Source of the DNA: Niebla homalea
Taxonomy: Eukaryota > Ascomycota > Lecanoromycetes > Lecanorales > Ramalinaceae
Assembly (NCBI GenBank): GCA_019925105.1
Contig: JAHGAU010000007.1
Span: 1,240,001-1,304,000 of the forward strand
Length of the DNA: 64,000 nucleotides
Reading direction: 5' to 3'
A model generated the notes under the pieces. That model did not search any database. It was not told where the DNA came from and saw only the letters and a list, made by a program, of their open reading frames with translations. Both the position numbers and the translations under genes were made by a program. Positions 44,264 to 61,947 of the stretch are shown here, one piece after another. Each line of letters starts with the position of its first letter. Positions within the stretch are counted from its first letter, which is position 1.

Positions 44264-47200
44264 TCACAAATTCCTGTCCGAGCGTAAATTCCCAGGTGTA
44301 GGAGAATCCTCAAGTATTGTCCCAAACAAACTCCCCGCGGGTCTCAAAGATCTCGCAAGAGGGAGTCTGCCGCTCGGCTGGGGTGTTGCATTGATCTGAG
44401 CGCGTAATCGATTCTGAAAGGGTGTACCTGCGGGCGTGGTAGATTGTACCAAGGCTCTTGCTCGGGCAGCTCGACTCGAAGGCGTGCTAAGATGACCAGG
44501 CAATGGAGTTGAATTCAAGTCTGCCTCATCGTCTGGAATCCAATTGCTGTTGTCAAGCTCTGTCCATTCTTCAGCACGTCTCGTCGCCCCCAGCTGCTCG
44601 TCAGTTCGGCCTCTCCTCGTTTTGCGCGTTCTTTTCGAGAAGCTTGGAGTCTGGAGGGGTCGATTCTGACGGCTTGCTAGTTTACTGCGCCATATATTGA
44701 GGAGGCTGTTCAGTTGGCGCTTCTCATAGTTGAGTCTGAGTCCCTCGGCTTTTCCAGTCTGCGCCTTGAGCTCAATGATTCTGAGCTTGAATCTGCGGAG
44801 AGTCACGAAGGCAGTCTTCTGGATATGCAAGCGTGCATTGGAGGCTGCTAGGTCTTCAATCTCCCACAGGTTGCTTGTTTGGTCGGTCCATTGGTGCAAG
44901 CAGCGTTTGAGCAAGTTTCTCCGGTTGTAATCCACGGCATCGAGACTATCCATCACATAATGATCCCACAGATCCCTCCAGCGATCGAATAGTCCCGTGC
45001 CTACAACATGAAGATTTTGCTGATACCTGGCTACAGCAATGTCGTGCATCTCACCCACACGAGCAGCAGCTTGACGCCAGCGACGAATCACTTCAGAAGC
45101 CAGCCCCATTTTCCGTTGGCGTCGAACCTGTATATACGCCTCCCGCCGCCTTTGTCTTCGTGACTCAGATGCAGCAAGTCGCCAGCGTCTTACATGGCGT
45201 TTTCCAAGGAAGTAATATCTAGCATCTGCCGCGCAAGTGTTGATTTCGTTAGTGAGGCTTAATGCGCCTCGCAGTAAGGAGAAAGAATTTCGAAGACAAT
45301 TCGGCGCGCAAGATTCGAAGGCAAGGCCTTCAGCTTTCTTCTGTTCTGTGAGTCGTTGAGACCAGTGGCGGAAAGTCATGTGGGACAAATCAGTGTCTCT
45401 AAGATGCTCTATTGCCATTGCGGCATCTTGTCGCAAGCTCTGGCGAACAGAATGCTCCACTCTCCACTTTTGGAGATACTTGTCCATGAGACGCTCGCCA
45501 GAAAGCCTAACCAGCAGCGCGGTCCTCTCAGCGATAACCCATTTGTACAGTCCTTCCAGCAAAAGTCTATCATCAAGTTGGTGGGCTAATGTTTGCCACC
45601 GTAATTTGTCGTTCCAGTGCGTCCAGAAAGTTCTTAGGAGGCGAACTCGATTGAGAAATTCCGCTTGCTTCTCTGTCCGATATCTATTAACAAAGATTGC
45701 GCATGTAGCACCAGCGACCCTCCAGTCCACGATGTTCAAGACTTGCTGCATGAGTGGAGCAAAATGAGCAGCGCGACTCCAATTCTGTAGAGCCTGGAAT
45801 GTTGTCGTTCGTTGTCGAAACTCAATAGCCTTGTGCTCGTTTCTCACAATTGAATGCCCCAAAGAAGCCCAGGGTAAGAAAGACTTTTGTTTCATTAGAA
45901 TCTGTCGTCTGCTGGTAGCAACTTGAGACGCTCGTTGCAGAGCCCGAGTCTTCTGCGACCATTGGACGAGCTGTCTTTGTTTGAGCTTTCCAGCGTGCCA
46001 TGCCGGCGCCCTTCTTCCACAAAAGCTCCAGAACCACCGCCAATAGCCATTCTTCAGAATGCTCGATTGCGCAGCAAAGTCCGCTTTTACAACATTGGTG
46101 AGGTGCCTAACATGACGCTGCTTCCAAAGACCGAAAAACTTGATTAGAAATTGCTTTTGCACCTTGTTTTGGTTCTCGATCGTTATGTCTCGCCAAGCAT
46201 GGAAATACTTGATGCTAATAACATGCTGTCTCGCGCGCGAACTTTCCTGTCGTCTTTCGCGAGAGAACTCTGCCCAATGAGTGTAAGCCTTGGTCAAAAG
46301 ATACAGATTTCGGGCCCTGATCGCACGCCGCCCCAGTTGCTGGAAAAATCGCTTGGTGTTTGCTGCGTGCTTGCGCGTGTGCATTCGCGTACGCCAATGC
46401 TCAAATGCCTGGCGCAGCAGGACTTCTTTGTCACGAGCTGATGCAATGCGCTGCTGATGCTCGTGACGATTGTGCGATTGGAGAGCTGCATCGCACCATT
46501 TCTCCACTATGTCGTGAGCAACTGATCGAACTCGGTAGTGCTGAAACGTGTTCGCATCCCGCAGCAACTGTGTTCTTGTTGGGAAATGCACATTACTCTT
46601 GGGAATCAGGTGATGTGGCGTCTGGTGACGAATCTGGGATGATCTGTGCTGATGTTCATTGTCCAAGGTTGAATCTGATATTGAGTGATTGCTAGGTGAA
46701 GACATGGCGGTTGTAGGTAGGCGAGATCTAAGGGTTTTCGGGCCAGGTCCAACAAGATTTGGGACTTGATTGTATGCCGAAAAAGGGCTTTCTCCTTCTG
46801 GAGTCTGCTGCAAGTCATTGGCAAATTGTTTGGCGGTCAGCCGCTCTCTTTTCGGTGGAGTCGAAACATTTCTGAGGGACAAAGCATTTTCGTATGTCTT
46901 CTCAGTCCATCGAGTAGTCGCCCTAGTTGAAGGTCTGGGGATGTCTGATGTTTGAGTATCTGCGACATGATGCGAGGACAGCCCTTGGTCACCGGACCGC
47001 ATTCGCAATGCTCTAGTACTTTCATCTTCCGCGTCGTGCAAAGAGGTGAAGGAAGCTCGACGCGGAATTTTGGCGCGAAGCTTCTGGATAGGCTGAGTAA
47101 CAGCATCAACGACACTCAGCTCCCTTGTGATGTCCTGCGGTGCGCCCTCCCCTTCGTTGATCGAGATTTGTATGTCGAGGTCGAGAAGTAGTCGCTCAAA

Positions 47201-47519
47201 GCTCTGAAAAAGACCTTCGTCTGGCCCTCTGTAATAGCCAAGTCGGAAGAGAAAGCGCAAATATACTTGGTCGTGACCGGGATCAAGGCCATGTTGGGGC
47301 AATACGGTATGGTAAGAGTCGAAGATAGCGCGGAACGGCCTGGCTGCGACAAGTGTATGCGCCTCCGCCGTTTCAATGATCTCGCACAGGATTGCAACAT
47401 CTAGAGAATCGATTAAAAATGCCGTAGAAGCATATCAAACATGACTTACTCTCGTCCGACAGGGCGGGATACTCTTCAGAGCGGTCGTTTTCTTCGGCCC
47501 ATGGGGGGTCTGGAGGCAT
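44264..47519 (-). CDS. SFI1: Sfi1-type spindle pole body / centrin-binding protein
   Basis: Exons 47519-47450 and 47400-44264 (49-bp intron, GTAAGT donor); 1068 residues. The short first exon (MPPDPPWAEENDRSEEYPA) was found because the second exon stays open upstream in the form VAILCEIIETAEA...RPFRAIFDSYHTVLPQHGLDP, typical of fungal Sfi1. Residues about 290-930 are a long helical array with some fifteen Trp-containing repeats (AFEHWRTRM, KYFHAWRDIT, KFFGLWKQRH, KYLQKWRVEH, HVRRWRLAAS, EVIRRWRQAA). Each such repeat binds one centrin in the half-bridge that licenses spindle pole duplication. N- and C-terminal tails are Ser/Thr/Pro-rich with S/T-P sites that kinases regulate in yeast. It is divergent from the NDUFAF8-like gene. 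Confidence 0.9.
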
Positions 47520-47841
47520 CGACAATCACGGCGCCTACCATGCGAATGTTTGGAAGGCATAGGGAATCGCGCAGAGAAAAGCCCGGAGCAATGCAAAGAA
47601 GCGATGGGCAATAGCAATGCATCATACGTTCATACTGAGCGAATTGTGCAATGGCAGGTCGATGGTCGTAATTGTGGGATCGCCGTCCATTCTTGTGTTG
47701 ATAGCAATTACGACGCGTGGATAAATCGACACAGACTGACTAGGTTGGGCATTAGTGCTCTACCGTCTGTATCTTCGACGTCATCTCATGGTTTCGAACT
47801 CTCATCACTTCGACTGAGGATAGAATCTCGCATATAAGTCT
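47520..47841. promoter_or_regulatory. Divergent promoter region, SFI1 / NDUFAF8-like
   Basis: 322 bp between the two starts. No recognised site; frames here are short. Confidence 0.45.
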
Positions 47842-48137
47842 ATGGCCGGAAGAACACGGCCAATCGAGAAATTTGCGGCGGCAGCCGCTAAATGCTCAGT
47901 AGAGGTATGCTTCTTCGCTCGTCCCAAGTCAAGCCAAGAACTATTGACGACCGTGAACAGGCGTCTATTTATGGCAAATGCATTGCCAAGGATTACAATG
48001 CTGTCTACAAGGATAAGTGCTTGGCTGAATTCTTGAAGCTCAAGGATTGCTACCTAGTAAATTTACTGAAGATCTCGCTCGTGCTTTTATATCTCTGACC
48101 TTGGGTACAGGTTGCAGCTAAACGGAAATCCATTTAA
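47842..48137 (+). CDS. NDUFAF8-like complex I assembly factor (twin-Cys, CHCH type)
   Basis: Three tiny exons, 47842-47904, 47961-48056 and 48111-48137, give a 61-residue protein. It begins MAGRTRPIEKFAAAAAKCS, continues YGKCIAKDYNAVYKDKC and EFLKLKDCYL, and ends VAAKRKSI. The four cysteines and the phrase 'AAYGKC' correspond to human NDUFAF8 (C17orf89), which works with NDUFAF5 in assembling mitochondrial complex I. CHCH proteins are imported to the intermembrane space or matrix side without a classical presequence. Both introns (56 and 54 bp) have good donors (GTATGC, GTAAAT) and CAG acceptors. The assignment rests on cysteine spacing, size and the intron joins that restore it. Confidence 0.72.
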
Positions 48138-48737
48138 GCTGGTGTTAGATTTTCTTCATCCAATATCTTACATCCTTCTCGCATTGTCATCATGGATATT
48201 CTGATTGGACCATACGATCCATCTGAAGAGAGACTTTTTGATAACAACCTGTGCTGACGCTTATATATCATCGACTGTAAGGAGACCTCAGAACATTCCT
48301 GAGTAATCTTGGATAGTGTGCAGTATTGCTGATTTACTTCTTTCTGCCAGATTCAAGCATCGAATGATCAGGGATTCTCTCAAGCATACCCTTACGATCG
48401 ACGAAGGGAGCAACTACAAAGGTTTGCATTGGGAAGGAGGTCAATGTGAACGTCGGACCGCCTTCGACGAGAGCGCTTGGCGTATTCCAACACGGAGTGA
48501 ATTCAAGAGTGACATTAATCTGAGCTTTGATGCATCCAGTAATGGTGATGTCCAAAGAACCCAAGGCGTATGTCAAGTCAACCAAGGATCACTTACCTGG
48601 CCAAACAGGCACAGAATGTGACCTTCCTCACGTGCCAGTTGACTGCTCGAAATAACGTTTTCTGGCAATCTTCACACGTGGACCAAGTTTTACATGCTCT
48701 GAAGCCCGGGGTATCTACTTGTTTTACACCTAAACGA
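48138..48737. other. Convergent spacer, no supported gene
   Basis: 600 bp between the NDUFAF8-like gene (plus) and the end of USO1 (minus). Two opposed frames of 80-100 codons (48316-48621 plus, 48334-48585 minus) overlap each other; neither resembles a known protein. Mostly 3' untranslated sequence is likely. Confidence 0.35.
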
Positions 48738-51700
48738 TCAATCCACCTCATCCTCGATAGCGGGTTTGCTTTGTTCAGTATCATCTTCTTTATCTTCTGT
48801 ATCTTCGTCACTCTCGCTATTTTCGCCGTCTTCTGCTTCCTCATCATCTGAGGTCTGTTCGCCAAGTTCTTTCAACCGTTTCTGATACAGTTAGTACTTT
48901 CACTCAATATTGAGAAAGTCATTGTAGATACCTTATCCCTCGTCCGTTTCTCTTCGATATCTCCAAGAATCATCAGCATGTCATCCAACTCGGTCTGAGC
49001 CGACTTTCTTGCTTCCTCCTTGGCTTCTATGTTTTTTTGTGATTGGGCCGCACGCTTCTCCGCGTCTTCAGCTTTGTCCTCGGCACGCTGCAGGCGTGCT
49101 TCTAACGTCGTCGTTTTAGTGATGTAGTCTTCGTGTGCGGTCTGGAGATCCTGGACATGTTCTTTGCTGGCTTTCTCTAATTCGGTACGCAACCTTGTGA
49201 TTGTTGCTTTGAAGTCAGCCGCTTCTGCCTCGTTGCGAGTCCTAATTCGCTCAGCCGATGTGTCGCTGTCCATTTTGGTCTTTCGAAGTTCAGTCTGCAT
49301 ATCGTGCAACGCAATTTCGTGACCCCTTTGTGCCTCGCTGAGGATATGCTGATGCTCTCGGGCCTGGCTCTGAATGTCCTCTTCATGATTTCGCTGAAGA
49401 GCGTCATTGATTCTTTTTATTCGAGAGAGCTCAACAATGGATGACTCTTTCGCTTTCCTGTGATCAGCTTGTTCCTGGCCGAGCTTCCGTTCGAGGGTAA
49501 GTAAATCTGACTCCAGCTTTTGGATTGTTTGGGCGCTAGCATCGACTTGAGATTGTAATGTATCAACCAGTTCACGGGAGACGCCTTTGTGAATACCATT
49601 TGCAACGACGGGCACCTCGATACCTGGTGCTCGGTCGATCGCGCGCATCACTCTACTGAAATTGTCCTTCAGGAAATCAACGAACGTTTTGTCAAAGAAA
49701 ACTTCTGGGAGCCCGCCAACATGGGGATTTAATCCTTGGTGCAAGACTTCATAATCTCGAACCATGGGGTGCTCGCGAAGCTTTGTGATTTTGTCGACAT
49801 ATTGTTCACGGCCTAGCCGAGACGTCAAGATGGAATGCAATGTCTCCCTTTTTATTGGCGAATCCTTTGTAGAGAATTCGTAAACAATTCCAAGTAGAAA
49901 TGCACAAAGCCCAGACACCAATATCCGTGACTGATCATTGCGAGAGACCAGCTGCACAATGCTTTGCACATTGCTGCCTTCACCCAAAAAGTCATTGACA
50001 GCTTCATGATCTTCATAAAGCCAGCCACAAAGTATCATCAGGAGACCAATAGAGACTCGTTCATCCCCTCCACTTTGTTCGCAAGATATCAAGTTGGCCG
50101 ACAAGGATTGAATGCAGGTGACTACCTCCTCGCCATTGTCGGCATTGCCCTCCGAGACTCCCATGGCCAGACTTTTGGTGTCAAAGTCCTCATATAAAAG
50201 GTGAGAAAGTAGAACAGCGGCAATCCACCGTCTGTAGGGATCAGCGCTGCGTGAAGTCTCGGGATCTCTCATCAACACCGAAAGAATATTATCGGCTTCC
50301 TCAACCTCGGACATATATCCATCGATAGCTCTACGGAGAAAGAATTGCTTGATTTGGGTATGCCCGTAGACGTAAGCCTTTAGGCACTCGCACGCAGCTA
50401 GTCGGACATCAAAGGCATAGATAGACGTCTCCGCCAATGCTAGATCGAGCAGTCCAGATATGACATTGACCGGCGGAGTCGGCAAATGCGGTTTCTCGCT
50501 GTGGCCATTAGTGCTGGGCGACTCTTTACTGTGCGGATCACGGACTTCTTGCTGTCCAAACCCTTCCTGGAGGCCACGGTTGGAGCGAATTAGGTCTGCA
50601 GCAGTCTCAAGAGCCTGGAAGAGGTCAGTTCTTTCCTGAATTGATAGCTATGGAAGATGATCACCTCCGCTCTGATAGGAACACCAAAAGACTGGCGGAA
50701 TGCGATATCAAGGACTTGGACAAGCACCCCGCTTTGCCAAAAGGAGCTTTGATTTGCCTGGGTGCCTAAACTGCCTTTGTTCAAGAAGAGGCGGAGAATT
50801 GCAAGCAAGCCCCACACATTCTTGTCCCGCTGGGACTTAGTCCAGTCGGGAACACCTTCTGATGAGTCTTGTGCTCGGATAGCTTCACCTAAAAGCCCTG
50901 CCAACTTCTTCACCCAGCCTGTCTCACGAAAATAGGATTGGTTGGAGGAATTGAGCTGCAAGAGGTTCGCTAGGAGCGAGAGGCAGTCTTGAATGGTAAT
51001 ACCACCATGAGTAAGCCCTCCTTCCGCATCTATGATACCAAAGATCCTATCGAATGCATTCTCGAAGGCAACGAGCTTTTGTAGATCAGGAGATGATGGT
51101 GTCAACGCGGTGAGTAGCAATAGTCCCTCTGTGGAGGTCAGTACAGCTTTGGACGGGCTGCGCAAGTCACCAACCGCTCCTTATGGCTTCTCTCCTGTCC
51201 TCCAAAACAGCCACAAGCCTCGAGATGCCAAGTGGCGCTGTATATACACATTCTTGTGTTCGCTCAGGACGAGCTGTTGATATAGCAGAAATCAATTGTA
51301 GCGAGTAGAGGCGTGAAAAGAATTCGGGGGAGTCGAGAAGGTCAAGAAGGGCGGTTATATTCTCTTGTCGCTACTCCGTCAGCTCAGCTGTATTCTATTC
51401 TGGTGAAAATTCCCAATGCTTACTTGGGTGAACTCGTCTGCAAGCCAAAGGGCGATGTCATCGGAAGCCTCGGGCTAGGTTCTGTCAGCCACCTGCGGTC
51501 ATCTGATGGAAAAAAGATTCCATCGTACGCTGGATTCATCTGGGCTGAAGAGCATCAGGAGAGTTTCTAGAATAACTTTCGTGGTGTCGACATCGTCAAC
51601 ATCTTTATTCAGGCAGCTGATGAGATTCCTGAGGCCACCAGAAGCGACAGAAGCTGGCCACATCTTAGCAAAGCTTCGCAGACCAAGAATTGCTGCTCTT

Positions 51701-51804
51701 CGGTCCTCGAGCAAGGTCGCACTTTGCAGACGCCCGCTGAGAGTCGCAATGGTAGAGTCTGCATTTTGCTTTGCAGGCGCTTGCTTCTCCAGAATGCTAA
51801 ACAT
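48738..51804 (-). CDS. USO1: Golgi vesicle tether Uso1/p115
   Basis: Six exons: 51804-51529, 51474-51424, 51370-51175, 51128-50665, 50614-48932, 48881-48738; joined length 937 residues. The junctions restore conserved Uso1 text, for example LLMLFSPDESS-PEASDDIALWLADEFTQ-RQENITALL and REAIRS-EGLLLLTALTPSS. Residues 1 to about 620 are the armadillo-like globular head (SLLANLLQLNSSNQSYFRETG, GGLPEVFFDKTFVDFLKDNFSRV). Residues about 640-890 are coiled coil; the last 40 are very acidic. The protein tethers ER-derived COPII vesicles to the cis-Golgi by binding Rab1/Ypt1 and SNAREs. The coiled coil is far shorter than in yeast Uso1 and close to animal p115. Confidence 0.93.
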
Positions 51805-52384
51805 GATTGCAGGCCAGATACATCATCTCAAACTACGGAAGCTGCAAATGAATGCCCCTCCAGCATATTGGTACCATGCGGCCCAAATCAAGTTGTACAG
51901 CTTGCTGTTCAAAGGTGGAGGGGGACGATGGGAAGTTGGATTATTGGAATGGTTATTCCGTAGAAAGAGCTCCAAGGCCGAATGAGGCTAGCACCACTAG
52001 CGTGCTTGGTTTTCCTTCAAATCGACGAACCCTCGAAAATCGTGAAGCACACTACTTTCAGTCTCCACCCTCCATCCTCATCACGCCCAAGGGTCTCAAG
52101 GACGAGGAAGGCGGTAGTGCTTCAATATTCGCTCACCATCGGCATCAAAAAAGTCCGAAGGGTCCTGCAGACCCGCCTTAGAGAGTGTGGGCAGTCCACC
52201 ATCATTGCGAGATCATCATTTCGAGCGCCTACCCACACATTTACATTACCTGGAGCCTTTGGCACTCCCTCGAGAGGTGTAGTTACCATTCGACACTCAA
52301 ATTGGGATCGAACCCATGTAATAAATATTCAGATCTTGGTTCCAAGACCCTCATCACCGGGTTGTTTGACGTCTCCAAGAGAAA
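51805..52384. promoter_or_regulatory. Divergent promoter region, USO1 / RAT1
   Basis: 580 bp between two divergent starts. Several plus-strand frames of 80-160 codons overlap here and run into the USO1 antisense strand. The most protein-like is 51852-52181 (109 codons, no family recognised). They are treated as untranslated leader and promoter. Confidence 0.4.
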
Positions 52385-55300
52385 ATGGGTGTTCCAGCTC
52401 TCTTCCGCTGGCTGTCCCAGAAGTACCCTAAAATAATATCTCAGGTCGTCGAGGAGAAGCCTGGAGATGCGGAAAAGCAAGGGAAACCGTTCGACATTTG
52501 CGGGCCAAATCCAAATGGTGAAGAATTCGACAACTTGTACTTAGACATGAATGGAATTGTACATCCTTGTTCTCATCCCGAAGATCGCCCACCCCCTGCG
52601 AATGAGGAAGAGATGATGCTTGCTATTTTCAAATATACGGATCGAGTGTTCAACATGGTCCGTCCCCGGAAATTGTTGATGATCGCCGTTGGTACGTTCA
52701 GGTGTCAGGTCTTCGCGTGCATTGGAAGAGTGGTGTGATCTCCTTTGTGACTGTCTGCGCTATCGCACGATGTGTTCAAGTCATCAAGGGAGGTTACATT
52801 TTCCTTTGTGGTGCTTACTTCTCGAGAATGTAGACTGACTGTTTCCATTACAGACGGTGTGGCCCCCCGCGCAAAGATGAACCAACAACGGTCAAGACGT
52901 TTCAGGTCAGCTCAAGAAGCAAAGGAAAAAGATGAGGACAAAGCGGAGTTCATGAAGATGTTGAAGTCGAAAAATCGGGGTGTCGTTAATGAGGACGCTG
53001 AAGCTATGGCAGAGAAAAAGACCTGGGACAGCAATGCCATTACGCCTGGCACACCTTTCATGGATATCCTCGCCGCCAGCTTAAGGTATTGGTGTGCATA
53101 TAAGATCAACACAGATCCTGCATGGGAAAAGGTAAAGGTGATAATCTCCGATGCTACCGTCCCTGGCGAAGGCGAGCACAAAATCATGCAATTCATCCGA
53201 TCCCAAAGGTCTTCTCCCGAGCATGATCCTGATACCCGTCATGTTATATACGGTCTTGATGCAGACTTGATCATGCTAGGTCTTGCTACTCACGAGCCAC
53301 ATTTTCGTGTCCTGAGGGAGGATGTCTTCTTCCAAGAGTCAAAAGCCCGTACTTGTCGTATCTGCGGTCAAAAGGGTCACGTTGCTGAAGCTTGTAAGGG
53401 GCAGGCTGCGCCAAAGGAAGGTGATCCCGGTGAAAATAAAGCTTTGGCGGACAAGCCTTTCATTTGGCTTCACGTCTCCATACTACGCGAGTATCTTGAA
53501 GCCGAGCTGTATGTGCCGCAACAAGCGTTCCGATTCGATCTTGAACGAGCACTTGACGACTGGGTATTCATGTGCTTCTTCGTTGGCAATGACTTTCTTC
53601 CCCACCTGCCAAGTCTCGACATCCGCGAAAATGGCATAGATACTTTGATTGCCATCTGGAGAGACAACATCCCCTCAATGGGCGACTACCTCACAAGAGA
53701 TGGCAAGGTTGATCTCGAGCGCGCACAGTATATTATGGATGGATTGGCCAAACAGGAGGACGCCATATTTCGGCGCAGAAGACAGACGGAGGAGAGAAGG
53801 GACCAGAATAACAAACGGCGCAAGCTAGAGGATGAGCGGAAAAAGGGTGCTCGTGATTCTGCAGACAGCAATGAGGTCGCAGGCTTGGTACGTCGTGCAT
53901 CGCCTGACTACAATAGCCCCAACGGAAGTGCAGCTCCGAGCAAACGCAAAGCCACGGAAGCTGCAATTGCGCCCCCAGATCTGCCACTGTTCGTGCCTGG
54001 TCCCAGAGATCCTACCAAAGAGGAGCGTGCTGTCACCCACGAGATGGTCGTCAATCGTGGCGCTGTATTCAAAGCCAATCAAGCAAACAAGAGCGCGGCA
54101 GCTGCTCTCAAAAGCCAGCTCCTTGGTGGCAAAGCAAATCAGGAATCTACCTCAGATGCCGCCAATGGAGCAGGAGAAGGAGACCAAGGCCCGGACGAGG
54201 GCGCTGGCGACTCTAAAATCAGGGAGACCCCCCCGTCAGCATCGAAGAAACGGAAAGCCGAAACGTTGGAGGGCGGGAGCAAAACTCAAGGGAAAATCAA
54301 TAGTGACGATCCACCACCAGATACTGTTCGCCTATGGGAGCCCGGCTATGCTAATCGGTATTATCAACAAAAGTTCAAGGTAAGCCCAAAAGACATCGCC
54401 TTCCGAAATCAGGTGGCAAAAGATTACGTGGAAGGTCTGGCTTGGGTGCTGCTTTACTACTTTCAAGGATGTCCCTCGTGGACCTGGTACTACCCACATC
54501 ATTACGCTCCATTTGCTGCAGATTTCGTTGACTTGAAGGATCTCGACATCAAGTTTGATAAAGGAATACCTTTCAAGCCCTTCGAGCAGCTCATGGGCGT
54601 AATGCCAGCGGCTTCCAACCATACAATACCGGAAATTTTTCGGCCGCTCATGGAAGATCCCGAAAGCGACATTATAGACTTCTATCCTATTGATTTCCCA
54701 ATTGATCTCAATGGCAAGAAATTTGCTTGGCAAGGCGTTGCTCTGCTTCCCTTCATTGATGAGAAGCGATTACTAGATGCCATGGGGACAAAGTATCCAT
54801 TGCTGTCAGCGGAGGACTCCGCAAGAAATGAAACTGGAAAGGATGCTTTGATTCTTTCCGATCGACATCCACTTTACGATCAAATTGCCACGAATTTCTA
54901 TTCCAAGCGACAAGGTGCCCCAAAGTATAACCTGAATTCCTCAATATCCGAAGGATTGGCCGGTCATGTCGAGAAGAATGAGAGTTTCTTACCACAAAGC
55001 TCATTGACGTTCCCACTCGAGCATGGCATGCCCAGCCTCGATGAGGACCATAGCATGAGGTACGTTCTCCGCTTGGATTACCCCCCTAAGCAATAGACTA
55101 ACGGGCTCCAGTGTATACTACGAGATGCCAGACTCGATACATGTGCACAAATCAATGTTGATTCGTGGAGTTCACATGCCCAAACCGGTCTTGGAGCGTG
55201 CAGACATAGAGGCAACGAGGGCGAAGGCCGGCAGTTCAGGGCGCTCATTCGGAGGGGCTCCATTCCGAGGAGACAGGAATGGTGGTGGTAGGGGAGGACG

Positions 55301-55646
55301 AATCAACTATGCTGATAACAAAGCAAATCCGTTCGCCAAACATCTGGATCCCAATTTTGTTCCACCCCCAAATCTTGCGCGTGGTCCAGCACAACCGTCA
55401 GGCTACGCAAATGGGTTCAATGCGCCTCCACCCAGGAACAACGGCTACCAAAATGGACCAGCACCTCCATACCAGGGTGTTCAACAGATACCGCCACCTC
55501 GTGCACATTATGGACGCGGTTCAGGACCACCACAGGGGTATCGTGGTGGACAACCTTCGAGTTATAATGTGCCGCCACCACAAGGCTACCAACAATCTGG
55601 TGGGTATTATGGGTCCACTCATAGGGGGGGGCATTATGGCAGCTGA
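52385..55646 (+). CDS. RAT1: Nuclear 5'-3' exoribonuclease Rat1/Xrn2
   Basis: Exons 52385-52691, 52854-55059 and 55112-55646 (introns of 162 and 52 bp, the second with a perfect GACTAAC branch); 1015 residues. Opens [16 protein letters not shown]. The catalytic acidic clusters are visible in [42 protein letters not shown] and [17 protein letters not shown] zinc knuckle ([14 protein letters not shown]) distinguishes nuclear Rat1 from cytoplasmic Xrn1. A low-complexity Lys/Ala/Gly linker (about residues 395-545) precedes the conserved C-terminal core ([20 protein letters not shown]). The tail is Gly/Pro/Tyr/Arg-rich. It degrades the downstream RNA after cleavage and polyadenylation to terminate RNA polymerase II, and trims rRNA and snoRNA 5' ends. 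Confidence 0.95.
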
Positions 55647-61150
<5,504 letters not shown>

Positions 61151-61947
61151 GGACTAGCATCAGGCAACCAAACTTGGACTTTCCAATGTCACTCGATTTC
61201 ACATTACCGAAGTCTCTGGTATGTATCGCATTCCACATGAGTTGGGCCTACCTCACAATGATAGACAGTGACACAACGAGCCAACAATGTAACCAGGGAG
61301 CGAGTCCACTCGCTCTCGGATACAAGAATCAGCCTAATTGGACAAATGGATACATCTAGGAGTTAGTTTCAGATGGTGTCAAGAATTAAATGTGATGCCG
61401 GTATGGGCATTGGAGAGGATATATAGACAAAAAGCAGTCATGTATCCTTGGTCTGCTATAGAAATTGGTCAAAAGTGCAAAGTCATACGATCCTCAAAAT
61501 GCTTGTGTAGGCTCGAGCAAACAGGGCAAGACTTGATGGGGCTGGTTCAGAAGCTCTACCTACTAGACATCCAAGCGGTCTTATCGTTCAGAGTCCCAAA
61601 ATTACTAGGCACAGGATGGGATGACAGGCATATCCATGAAATTCACAGATTGGCCGCACAGATGAGATTTCCTTCACATGCTCCGGTCAGAGGGGAAAGG
61701 TGGCTTGGGTGAATAGATAGTAAATCGTAATCACAAATTCGTACAGACGCACGTGACCGTGTCAATGACGTGACATTTAGAGCTATCTTGACGCCTCGAG
61801 CCTTTCATCTTTAAAGGTGTGGCAAGGTCTTCCCCGTCAGAAAGTCTCGTGTTGGAATCTTTGTCTAGCTGATCGAAGCTATTATCATGAGGCAACGGGA
61901 CAGTCACATTCTTTACCTATCACCTCGTACAAGCCGAGCCCCTTCTC
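61151..61947. promoter_or_regulatory. AROM 3' region and RAV1 promoter
   Basis: About 800 bp with no recognised gene. A 124-codon plus-strand frame at 61338-61712 has no family resemblance. Around 61750-61775 lie CACGTG and TGACGTGAC, an E-box-like and a CRE-like sequence, in a plausible position for the RAV1 promoter; neither is proven. Confidence 0.35.
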
